Positions 19,343 to 28,400 of a DNA stretch of 64,000 nucleotides are shown piece after piece (position 1 is the first letter of the stretch; each line of letters opens with the position of its first letter). The notes below the pieces were generated by a model. That model did no database searches and was not told the DNA's origin. It saw only the letters and a list, made by a program, of their open reading frames with translations. The DNA is from Gammaproteobacteria bacterium (GTDB lineage Bacteria > Pseudomonadota > Gammaproteobacteria > JAJPIJ01), in contig JAJVIQ010000021.1 of assembly GCA_022071965.1 (NCBI GenBank), positions 88,423 through 152,422 on the forward strand, given 5' to 3'. The translations under genes and the position numbers were made by a program.

Positions 19343-19371
19343 TTTATAGCCGAGCGGGTGCGTGGTGACAA
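19343..19371 (-). promoter_or_regulatory. sigma70-type promoter of the phyH-hpnN-phosphotransferase-hpnA unit
   Basis: On the minus strand, TTGTCA (19371-19366), a 17-nt spacer and TATAAA (19348-19343) lie in the 70-nt gap between hpnG and the PhyH-type gene. Five of six -35 bases and five of six -10 bases match consensus. This separates the downstream genes from the shc-hpnG unit. Confidence 0.65.
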
Positions 19372-19376
19372 GGCGA

Positions 19377-20099
19377 TCAGTGCGCCTCGCCCAACTCCCG
19401 CCGTGCCGCGGCGGCCACTGTGCGCAGGGTCGCGAGCGCACGGCCGAATTCGCGCTGCAGCGCCAGGAGAGGAGCCAGCGCCGAAGGTTCGCGCAGCAGC
19501 TCCCGGGCCAGACGTCCGAGCCGGGGCCGGCCGTAGGCATCCGTGATGGCAGGCAGAAACGCCGGCAGGACGCGTGTGGCCGGGTCGGCAATCGCCCGCA
19601 CGACCAGGAAGGGAACGCCGGCCTCCAGCGCCGCCGCGCCTACGGCGGCACTCTCCATGTCGATGGCGGAGGCGCCGGAACGCTCCCGTGCGTCCTGCCG
19701 GGCACGCCGATCCGCGAGCACCGTCCGCCCGCAGAGCAGGGGGCCGGCATCGGCGTGCTCAGGCCCCCCGACGGCCGCTTCGATGCGCCCGCGCCAGGCG
19801 GGGTCGGTCGCATACGTGCCGGATGCTCCGATCACCACGGCGGGCAGCACGAGCGCGCCGCTCGGCAGGGCGGGGTGGAGCGCGCCGGCGCAGCCCCAGC
19901 TCACCAGCGAACGCGCCCCGGCGTCCAGCAGTGCCGCCGCCCCGGCGCGCGCGTGCTCGAATCCCATGCCGCAGACGATGAGCCGGTGCGGGCCGCAGCG
20001 GAGGACTGTGTCGACGGACGGGCCTCCGCCGGGCGGCCGCTGGCCGAGCAGGGTACGGGCCTCGGCCGGCAGCGCGGTGAGGATCCCTGCCGGGGTCAA
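19377..20099 (-). CDS. hpnG: HpnG, adenosylhopane nucleosidase/phosphorylase
   Basis: The protein has 240 residues. It is a PNP/UDP-phosphorylase fold protein: VSWGCAGALHPALPSGALVLP is the phosphate-binding region and AIDMESAAVGAAAL carries the MES motif that contacts ribose and base. HpnG removes adenine from adenosylhopane to give ribosylhopane or its phosphate, following HpnH. I place the start at TTG 20099: it overlaps the shc stop as TTGA, and the domain starts directly after it (TPAGILTALPAEA). No ATG or GTG is available near the domain start. It follows shc on the same strand. Confidence 0.9.
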   Translation of the reverse strand: MTPAGILTALPAEARTLLGQRPPGGGPSVDTVLRCGPHRLIVCGMGFEHARAGAAALLDAGARSLVSWGCAGALHPALPSGALVLPAVVIGASGTYATDPAWRGRIEAAVGGPEHADAGPLLCGRTVLADRRARQDARERSGASAIDMESAAVGAAALEAGVPFLVVRAIADPATRVLPAFLPAITDAYGRPRLGRLARELLREPSALAPLLALQREFGRALATLRTVAAAARRELGEAH

Positions 20100-22087
20100 C
20101 GCTCGCCGGCTGCCGGGCGGTCGGGCGCGGTCCGATTCAGGTTGCGGAACCGGCCCAGGGCCCAGGGCGGGAAGTATCGCGAGTAGCCGTGATACTTCAG
20201 GTAGAAGACCCGCGGGAACCCCGGCGCCGTGTAGTGCTCGTCGCTCCACAGCCCGTCTGCCTGCTGAGTCTTGATGAGGAACTGTACGCCCCGGCGCACG
20301 GACTGCGAGTCCTTCTCGCCGGCCGCGAGCAGCGCCAGCAACGCCCAGGCGGTCTGGAACGGCGTGCTGGGGTGGGGCCGGTAATGGCGCGGCGGATAGT
20401 AGCTGTCGTTGCTCTCGCCCCAGCCGCCGTCGGCGTTCTGCATGCTCTCCAGCCACTTCACCGCGCGCCGAACATACGGCTGCTGCATGTCCTCGCCCGC
20501 CACCTCGAGCGCCGTCAGCACAGACCAGGTGCCGTAGATGTAATTGGTGCCCCAGCGGCCGAACCATGAACCGTCGGCCTCCTGCTCCTTGCGCAGATGC
20601 TCCATCGCGCGCGCGATGGCTCTCTGGTACTGCGTCTTGCCGACCAGCGCGAGCAGGGCGATGCAGCGGCCCGTCAGGTCCGCGGTCGGCGGATCGAGCA
20701 GGGCGCCGTGATCGGCGAAAGGGATGGCGTTGAGGTAGTAGTGCGTATTGTCGGAATCGAATGACGCGAAGCCGCCGTTCTTCGACTGCATGCCGCATAC
20801 CCAGTCGGCAGCGCGCTCGATGTTCTGCGCGTAACGCTCGCGATCGACCTCATGCATGACCCAGCCGATCATCGAGGTATCGTCGAGATCCGGGTAGAAG
20901 GAATTGCCGTACTGGAACGCCCAGCCGCCGCCGCGCAGCCCGGGGTGGTTCTCCTGCCAGTCGCCCGGCTCCTCGTCGAGCTGGTGCTGCACCAGCCAGT
21001 CGAGCGCGCGGGTCACCGATTCCGACGGTACGCCGCCGTTGACGTGGTACATCGCATGCGCCGCCAGGCCCGTGTCCCAGGTCGGCGACACGCACGGCTG
21101 CACGTAGGCGCTGTGGGTATTGCTGACCACGAGGTTGCGGATCGCGGTACGGGTCTGGACCCGATAAGGGTGGTCGGCCGGATAGCCGAGCAGCGCCAGG
21201 GCCTCGTAGGCATTGACCATGGCCGGGAAGATGCCGCCGAGGCCGTTGGCGCCGTTGAGGCGGCGCGTGAACCAGCGCTCGGCGAGGCGCAACGCATACT
21301 TACGCATGCGCGGCGGGATCAGGTGTTCCAGGCCGCGGCCCATCTGATCCAGCAGCAGGAACAGCTTTGCCAGCAGCGTCGTCGGCCGGAACCAGTCCTG
21401 CTCCAGGTGCGGCGGCGTGATGAACAGCTCGCGGATGTCCACGCCGCGCGGATTCCTGGCCCTGGGCTTCAGCGTGCACAGCACGAACAGGGGTACCATC
21501 ACGGTGCGTGACCAGTAGGCGACCTTGCTGATGTGGAACGGGAACCAGCGCGGCAGCAACATCACCTCCACCGGGATGAACGGCACGCCTTTCCACGGCA
21601 CCTGCTCGAACAGGGCCAGCGCGATGCGGGTGAAGACGTTGGCGCGGGCGGCACCGCCGTAGTTCAGGATCGCGTTGCGTGCGCGGATCATGTGCGGATC
21701 GTTCGGATCGTCGCCGACGAGCTTCAGCGCGTAATAGGCCTTCACGGAGCAGGACAGATCGAAATCGCCGCCGTGATACAGCGGCCAGCCGCCATGCTCG
21801 GCCTGCCTGGCGCGCAGGTGACTGGCGATCTTGCGCTCGAGCACGTCGTCCACCTCGCCCATGAAGTGGTCCATCATGATGTACTCGGCCGGGATGGTGC
21901 AGTCGGCCTCGAGCTCGTAGATGTAATGGCCGTCGGCGTGCTGTTCGGACTCCAGCCCACGGCGGGCGCGATCGATGGATTCCTCGAGCTCGGCGGGGTT
22001 GATCGGCCCGCGGGTCTCGCGCGCCTGAACAACTGCCAGTCGTGACGCAACCTTGGAATGCTTGCGCAGAAAACGCGTCTTTAACAT
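20096..22087 (-). CDS. shc: squalene-hopene cyclase
   Basis: The protein has 663 residues, normal family length. It cyclises squalene to hopene and hopanol at the inner membrane. The catalytic acid motif DxDD is visible as DLDDTSM near residue 400, and several QW repeats follow the pattern Q..DG.W (QEADGSWFGRWG, QNADGGWGESND, QQADGLWSDEH). The start ATG at 22087 is preceded by GGAAA at a normal distance; the frame is open to 22246 but that extension has no family counterpart. It lies 125 nt after the squalene synthase gene and overlaps hpnG by 4 nt, giving a squalene synthase-shc-hpnG run. Confidence 0.97.
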   Translation of the reverse strand: MLKTRFLRKHSKVASRLAVVQARETRGPINPAELEESIDRARRGLESEQHADGHYIYELEADCTIPAEYIMMDHFMGEVDDVLERKIASHLRARQAEHGGWPLYHGGDFDLSCSVKAYYALKLVGDDPNDPHMIRARNAILNYGGAARANVFTRIALALFEQVPWKGVPFIPVEVMLLPRWFPFHISKVAYWSRTVMVPLFVLCTLKPRARNPRGVDIRELFITPPHLEQDWFRPTTLLAKLFLLLDQMGRGLEHLIPPRMRKYALRLAERWFTRRLNGANGLGGIFPAMVNAYEALALLGYPADHPYRVQTRTAIRNLVVSNTHSAYVQPCVSPTWDTGLAAHAMYHVNGGVPSESVTRALDWLVQHQLDEEPGDWQENHPGLRGGGWAFQYGNSFYPDLDDTSMIGWVMHEVDRERYAQNIERAADWVCGMQSKNGGFASFDSDNTHYYLNAIPFADHGALLDPPTADLTGRCIALLALVGKTQYQRAIARAMEHLRKEQEADGSWFGRWGTNYIYGTWSVLTALEVAGEDMQQPYVRRAVKWLESMQNADGGWGESNDSYYPPRHYRPHPSTPFQTAWALLALLAAGEKDSQSVRRGVQFLIKTQQADGLWSDEHYTAPGFPRVFYLKYHGYSRYFPPWALGRFRNLNRTAPDRPAAGER

Positions 22088-22212
22088 TTTTGTATTTCCG
22101 GAAAGGAACCGTCGTCCGCACCCTGCGAGCACCGGGAGTGACGGGACGTCAGCACAGACGCGCCCGACGCGCGTTATCGCGGCACATGCGTCCGTACCGG
22201 TATTGGATCCCC

Positions 22213-23346
22213 CTACTGCCGGATGATTCGGGGCCCATCGGGGCACCCGGGTGCTTGTGATCCGCTGCCGCAGCCCGACGCGGAAAGTGTCTCATGAATG
22301 GGCGACCTCGGCAAATCCTTGGCGGCAAAGGCAAACAGCCATCTCAGCAGCCGGTCGCTGGAGGTCGTGAGGTTGGCGGCGAGGATCGTCAGCTTCACGC
22401 TGTTGCGGGAGATCTTGACCTCGCTGCCCGAACGGAAGTCGCGGTGTCGATTGAGCTTCTGCAGGGTCAGCACCGCCATGCCTATCGCCCACAGGCAGAA
22501 TCGCCGTATCCCCTTTTCACGCGGCGGGATGAGCAGGGTGTAGCTGAGCGCGTTCTCCAGGTGCTGACGGGCCACGCCGATGAGCTCGCCGAGAGCGCTC
22601 CGGAATCCGGGCGGGATCTCCTCGCGCGTCAGCCGCGCGAGATCGACGCCGGCCTGCCGGAAGGTGTCGCGCGGCAGCCAGCAGGCGCCGCGACGCCGGT
22701 CCTCCCAGATGTCCTTGAGGATGTTCGTCATCTGCAGACCCTGGCCGAAGGACACCGAGAGCGGCATCAGCCGGTCGCGATGGCCGGCTATCTCCGCGGA
22801 GTAGTCACAGAACAGCTCGGTCAACATCTCGCCGACCACGCCCGCGACGTAATAGCAGTAACGGTCCATGGCCGGCTGGTCCGGCAGCCCCTCGAGGGTC
22901 TCGCGCTCCTGGTACCAGGCCATGCCGTTGGCCATGATCCGCACGCAGCGGACCATGGCCGCCTGCTGGGCGGCATTGAAGCTGTGCGTAATGCGGATGA
23001 CGCGAGGCGTGTTGAGGATGAGATCGCGCTCGTCCTCTAGCATCTGCGGCGAGAGCAGCGGGTACAGCTCATCGGCGAAGCGAATGGCCTCGGCGCTGCC
23101 GGCGACCACGTCGATGAACATGTCCGAGTAACGGCGCTGCTGCTCGAAGCTCAGGCCGGGGTCGTCCTCGATGGTGTCGGCGATGCGGCACAGCAGGTAG
23201 GCATTGCTGACCACGCGCGCCAGTCCGGCGGGCAGCTGCGGGATGGTCAGCGCGAAGGTGCGCGAGACGCCCTGCAGGCGATCGACCTGGTAGCGCTCAT
23301 CCTCCGCGGTGGGGGCCGGGGAGACGGACGACGACGGTGGCGGCAT
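22213..23346 (-). CDS. squalene synthase (single-enzyme, farnesyl-diphosphate farnesyltransferase type)
   Basis: The protein has 377 residues and is an all-helical trans-prenyltransferase. It couples two farnesyl diphosphates to squalene. The two Asp-rich motifs are ADTIEDD near residue 60 and NILKDIWEDRRRG near residue 210; YCYYVAGVVGEMLTELF between them resembles eukaryotic-type squalene synthases more than the HpnC or HpnD proteins. No hpnC, hpnD or hpnE is present, so a one-enzyme route to squalene is inferred. TACAAT lies exactly 6 nt upstream of the ATG, and no Shine-Dalgarno sequence is seen, so the message may be leaderless. The gene follows the antiporter gene by 159 nt on the same strand. 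Confidence 0.9.
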   Translation of the reverse strand: MPPPSSSVSPAPTAEDERYQVDRLQGVSRTFALTIPQLPAGLARVVSNAYLLCRIADTIEDDPGLSFEQQRRYSDMFIDVVAGSAEAIRFADELYPLLSPQMLEDERDLILNTPRVIRITHSFNAAQQAAMVRCVRIMANGMAWYQERETLEGLPDQPAMDRYCYYVAGVVGEMLTELFCDYSAEIAGHRDRLMPLSVSFGQGLQMTNILKDIWEDRRRGACWLPRDTFRQAGVDLARLTREEIPPGFRSALGELIGVARQHLENALSYTLLIPPREKGIRRFCLWAIGMAVLTLQKLNRHRDFRSGSEVKISRNSVKLTILAANLTTSSDRLLRWLFAFAAKDLPRSPIHETLSASGCGSGSQAPGCPDGPRIIRQ

Positions 23347-23352
23347 CCGGGC

Positions 23353-23381
23353 ATTGTAACCGACCCGCGCTGGCGCATCAG
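23353..23381 (-). promoter_or_regulatory. promoter of the squalene synthase-shc-hpnG unit, abutting the start codon
   Basis: On the minus strand a weak -35 CTGATG (23381-23376) is followed by a 17-nt spacer, -10 TACAAT (23358-23353), six nt, and the ATG. A normal start site would fall on or next to the initiation codon. Confidence 0.4.
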
Positions 23382-23505
23382 CCCGGCGGCCCGGCCCGCG
23401 CCGGCGCGAGGCCATGCGGCTGAACGCGCGTCGACCGGGGGAACGGATGGGCGGCGGGCGCGTGACGCGAAGGCCCATGCGCGGGCCCGGCACGGTGCCG
23501 GGGAA

Positions 23506-25281
23506 CTATCCGGGGGCTTCGCTCCGGTCGGCCTCGAACAGCCCACGCAGTTCCTCCGCGGCCTGCCTGGCGCTTTCCGCCAGCGCGGTTTCGTCATGGT
23601 AGATGGCGTGTTGGCGCGCGAGCAGCACCTCGTCGAAGACGCGGAATTTCTCCACCGACTCCGCGGCGCGTTCCGGCGCAAGCCCGAGACCGGTCAGCAC
23701 CTCGCGCGCCATGGCGAGACTGGAGAGGATGGTGTCACGCATGACGTAGCGGACGCCGAGGTCGAGCAGCCTGTAGCAGTGGAAGCGGTTGCGCGCTCGC
23801 GCGTAGATCGGAACGTCGGGGAAGTGCCGGCGCACCGTCTGCGCAATCTTGAGTGATTTGTCGATATTGCCGACGGCGAGCACGAACAGCCGGGCCTGCT
23901 GCACGTTGGCCGCCCGCAGCAGCTCGAGGCGCGAGGCGTCGCCGTAGTAGATCTTGCTGCCGAACTTGCGCACGAAATCCACCTGCGTCTGACTGATGTC
24001 GACGGCGGTGAAAGGGATGCCGCGCATGCGCAGGATCCGCGCCACGATCTGGCCGACGCGTCCGAACCCCGCGATCACCACCGCGTTGCCGGGCTCGTCG
24101 ATGCGATCGAACTCCGGCTCGGCCCGCGCGCTCAGCCACGGCTTCACCACCCTGTCATTGGCCACGAACAGCATCGGCGCGAGCATCATCGACAGCACGA
24201 CCGTCGCCACCAGCATGTCCGCCGTCGCGCCGTCGACGATCGAATACTCACGCGACAGGTTGAACAGCACGAAGGCGAACTCGCCGCCGGCGGCCAGCGC
24301 GATGCCCAGGTTCCGGGCGCTCTCGGTCCTCGCGCCCGCGGCCTTCGCCACGGCGAAGACGACGATGAACTTCACGATGCAGAGCGCGAGCGCGGCGCCG
24401 GCCAGTGCAAGCGGCCACCGCGCCACGACCCCGAGGTTGACCGTCATGCCGACCGCGATGAAGAAGAGACCCAGCAACAGGCCCTTGAAGGGTTCGAGCA
24501 CGGCCTCGATCTCGTGGCGGAACTCCGAGTCCGCCAGCAGCACGCCGGCCAGGAAGGCGCCGAGCGACATCGACAGGTCCAGGTAAGCCATCAGCAGCGC
24601 GGTGCCGATCGCCACCAGCAACGCCGTGGCCGTGAACAGCTCACGGTTGCCGAAGCGCGCGACGAGGCGAAAGGCCCAGCGCAGCAACTGCCGGCCGGCG
24701 ATGGCCATGGCGGCCAGCACGGCGATGGCGCGCAGCAGCTCCGGCCAGTCGATCCCGGCTGTCCTGCTCGCCGGCGAATAGGCGAGCAGGGGCAGGGCGG
24801 CCAGCGCCGGGATGATCGCCAGATCCTGGAACAGCAGGATCGCGAAAGAGTCGCGACCGTGGCGTGTCGTCAGCTCGTTGCGCTCGGCCAGCGTCTGCAG
24901 CACGAAGGCCGTCGAGGACATGGCCAGACCGAACCCGACCACGGCGGCCGCCAGCCCGTGCTGCGTGAAACCGAGGGCGGCGGCCAGGCCGATGAGCAGC
25001 GCGCAGCCCGCGACCTGCGCCGCGCCCAGGCCGAACACCGTCCGTCGCAGCACCCACAGTCGCGACGGCTGCAGTTCGAGTCCGATCACGAACAGCAGGA
25101 GTACGACACCGAGTTCCGAGACGTGCAAAATACTCTCGACCTCGGTGACCAGATGCAGCCCCCACGGTCCGAGCAGCATGCCGGCGATGAGATAGCCCAG
25201 CACCGTCCCGAGACCCATTCTCTTGAACAGAGGTACGATGAGCACCGCGGCGGCAAGAAACAGCGTGAGTTGTTCCAGCAT
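23506..25281 (-). CDS. KefB/KefC-type monovalent cation:proton antiporter with RCK domain
   Basis: The protein has 591 residues. About twelve membrane helices of the CPA2 antiporter fold fill residues 1-390, including LLFVIGLELQPSRLW, SSTAFVLQTLAER and LLFQDLAIIPALAALPL. A cytoplasmic TrkA-N/RCK domain follows, with the NAD-binding GFGRVGQIVARILR near residue 404 and GDASRLELLRAA. Kef systems release K+ in exchange for H+ and are gated through the RCK domain by glutathione adducts or nucleotides. There is no KefF/KefG-type partner next to it. The ATG at 25281 starts directly at the first helix. It is divergent from recC and lies upstream of squalene synthase. Confidence 0.9.
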   Translation of the reverse strand: MLEQLTLFLAAAVLIVPLFKRMGLGTVLGYLIAGMLLGPWGLHLVTEVESILHVSELGVVLLLFVIGLELQPSRLWVLRRTVFGLGAAQVAGCALLIGLAAALGFTQHGLAAAVVGFGLAMSSTAFVLQTLAERNELTTRHGRDSFAILLFQDLAIIPALAALPLLAYSPASRTAGIDWPELLRAIAVLAAMAIAGRQLLRWAFRLVARFGNRELFTATALLVAIGTALLMAYLDLSMSLGAFLAGVLLADSEFRHEIEAVLEPFKGLLLGLFFIAVGMTVNLGVVARWPLALAGAALALCIVKFIVVFAVAKAAGARTESARNLGIALAAGGEFAFVLFNLSREYSIVDGATADMLVATVVLSMMLAPMLFVANDRVVKPWLSARAEPEFDRIDEPGNAVVIAGFGRVGQIVARILRMRGIPFTAVDISQTQVDFVRKFGSKIYYGDASRLELLRAANVQQARLFVLAVGNIDKSLKIAQTVRRHFPDVPIYARARNRFHCYRLLDLGVRYVMRDTILSSLAMAREVLTGLGLAPERAAESVEKFRVFDEVLLARQHAIYHDETALAESARQAAEELRGLFEADRSEAPG

Positions 25282-25483
25282 GATGACGTTGTTTCCTTCT
25301 CGGCCATGGCCGGTCGCGTCGTCGGAAACAATAACACTTTCGCGCCCCTCGCCCCCGCGGCCGTGGCCCGCGCCCATGCCATGGCCGCGGCGCTGAATCT
25401 GCCGGGGGACGGGTCGCGGCGGCGGCGGCGTGCGGGGGCCAGGCAACCGCCCGGCTGATGCGAGACGCCCCCGGGGACGCCCG

Positions 25484-28400
25484 ATGTTCAATATCGTCTA
25501 CAGCAACCGTACCGAGGGTCTTGCCGCCGCCCTCGAGGCCATCCTCGAGGAGCCGCCGCCCTCGGTGCTGGCGCCGGAGATCGTGGTCGTGCCGACCCGC
25601 GCGATGGGCCGCTGGTTGACCTACCGCCTCGCCGATCGGCACGGCATCTGCGCGAACGCGCGCTTTCTGTACCCGGGAAATTTCATCTGGGAGATCTTCC
25701 GGCTCGTGCTCGGCGAGCGCCTGCCGGCCGTGGCGCCGTTCTCCGCGGAGGTCAACGCCTGGCGCATCTACGATGCCCTGGGCGACCTGCCCGAAGGCGA
25801 GGCCTGCGCGCCGCTGCGCGCCTACCTGCGCGGCGCCGACGCGCGTCAGCGGCACGCGCTGGCGCACCGCATCGCCGAGACCTTCGACCAATACGCGATC
25901 TTCCGTCCCGACTGGGTACGCGCCTGGGAGCAGGGCGGGCAGACGCACTGGCAGGCGAGTCTGTGGCGCCGGCTGATCGCGGGGCGCAGGCCGCTGCACT
26001 GGGTGCACGCGCTGGATGAATTCGAGGCGGCCGCGACGGCCGGCGTGGAGGCCGCGCTGCCGGCCCGGGTCACGCTGTTCGGATTGCCGGCGCTGTCGCC
26101 CTCCTACCTGGAGGTGATCGCGCATCTGTCCAGGCGGACGCGGATCAACCTGCTGCTGCTCAACCCGAGCCGACACTACTGGGGCGATATCGTCTCCCCG
26201 CGCACGCGTGCCGCGGCCGGTGAGGCGGGGGCCGCGGAGCGCTACCTGCACACCGGGCACCCGCTGCTCGGGTCCATGGGACGCCCGGGGAGGGACTTCA
26301 TCGACCGGGTCGTGGAATACGAGCACGTCGAGAGCGAATGCTACGCACCCCCGGAGGCCGGCACGCTGCTCGGGGCGCTGCAGTCCGACATTTTCGAGCT
26401 CCGGGATCGCGGCGAGGAGGCCGGCGTGCGGCACGAGGTCCCGGCCATGGATCGTTCGATCCAGGTGCATGCGTGCTTCAGCGCCATGCGTGAAGTCGAG
26501 GTCCTGCACGATCGGCTGCTCGACATGTTCGAGCGCTGGCCCGATCTTCGACCCGAGCAGGTCCTGGTGGCGGTTACCGATCTGCCGCGCTATGCGCCCT
26601 ACGTCAGCGGGGTGTTCGGCGCGGTCGCCGATCACCGGCGCGTTCCCTTTGACATCCTCGCGGAAGCATCCCCGTCCGGCGATCCGCAGCTCGCGGCGTT
26701 CTTCGATCTGCTCGGCCTGCCCGCCAGCCGGTTCGCGGCCGATGCGGTGCTGGCGCCGCTCGAGGTGGCGTCGGTGCAGCGCCGCTTCGGGCTGGACGAC
26801 GATGAGCTCGCGCGCATGCGGAGATGGATTGCGGAGACCGGGATCTGCTGGGGATGGGACGAGGTGCATCGCGCCGAATTCTCGGTGCCGCCGGTGGCCA
26901 GCCACACCTGGCGCGCGGGCCTGGAGCGCATGCTGCTGGGCTACGCGCTGCCGGAGGGCGACCGGCTGTTCGGCGGCATACTGCCGTACGCGGAGGTCGA
27001 GGGTTCCGCGGCGCGCGTGCTGTCCGCGCTGCTCGACTACCTCGATCTGCTGCAGGTCTGGCGCAAGCGGCTGCAGGCGGAGATGAGCGTCGGCGATTGG
27101 ACAGTCGAGCTCAACGCGCTGCTCGCCGACCTTTTCGATCCGGAACCCGAGGACGAGGCGGTATTGCAGTCGGTGCGCGACGCCCTGGCCGCCGTCGCGC
27201 GCGATGCGGCGCTCGCGCAGTCGCGCAGCCCGATAGGCATCGAGGTGATGGCCGCCGAGCTGAGGCGGCGGCTCGAGGCGGAGAGCGCCCGGCGGTTCTC
27301 GCTGCGCGGAGGCGTGTGCGTGGCGGAATGGTCCGCGGCGCGGGCGCTGCCCTTCGAGGTCATCTGCGTCCTCGGCCTGAACGACGGCGTGTTTCCGCGC
27401 CCCGACCGGCGCGTGGATTTCGATCGGATGGCAAGCGACTGGCGCCGCGGCGATCGCTCCCGTCGTGACGAGGATCGCTACCTGTTCCTCGAAACGGTGC
27501 TGGCGGCGCGCCGGTGCCTGTACCTGAGTTACGTCGGCAACGACATCCGCACCGGTCTGCCGCTGCCGCCATCGGTGCTGGTCAGCGAACTGCTGGACCT
27601 GCTGGAGCGCGACTTCGCCCCCGCATCCCCGGGCACGCTGCGCGAGCGGATCCTCACGCATCACCCGCTGCAGGCGTTCAGCCCGCGCTATTTCAACGGT
27701 GACGATCGTCTCTTCAGCTATCGTCGGGAGCTGGCCGTGGCGGCGCCGTCGGCCGACGCCGCGCGCCGGCCGCTGTTCTCGACGCGGCTGCCCGATCCCG
27801 GGGCCGAATGGTCCGCGGTCACCGTCGAGGATCTCGTGCGCTTCTACCACCAGCCGGCGCGCTTCCTGTTAGAGCGCCGCCTGCGCGTGCGCCTGGCCGA
27901 ATACAACGACGATCTGGAGGCCTGTGAACCCTTTGCGCTCGACCGACGGGCGGAGAGGGAGATCACCGAGCGCCTGACGACGACGCTGCTCGCCGGCGCC
28001 GGCATCGAGGATGCCTATCCCGCGGAGCTCGCACGCGGCGGCCTGCCGCCGGGCCAGGTCGGACGGATCGAACTGCGCAAGGCGGCGGCGCGGGCACGGG
28101 CGCTCGCCGCCAGGGCGCGCGCGCGCGCCGGGGACATGGCGGTCGCGAGCCCGATCCCGGTGGATATCGCGCTGCGCGGGGTGCGCGTCACGGGCACCTT
28201 GCGGGATGTCACCGCGACGGGCCTGTTCCAGTACGGGGCCGCCGACCAGATATACGCATCACAGCGCATGGAGTTCTGGATCCGCCACCTGCTGCTCGCG
28301 GCGGGGGCGCCGGCACGCGCGGGGGTCAGCACGCTGTGCACGCCGGAGGGCATGTTCGAGTTCGACCCGGTCGGCGACGCCAGGGCGCAGCTGCAGAATC

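Noticed and set aside
24641..27850. 1069-codon open frame on the minus strand
   Set aside because: It lies antisense to recC and overlaps the antiporter gene out of frame; composition is typical of antisense frames in GC-rich DNA.
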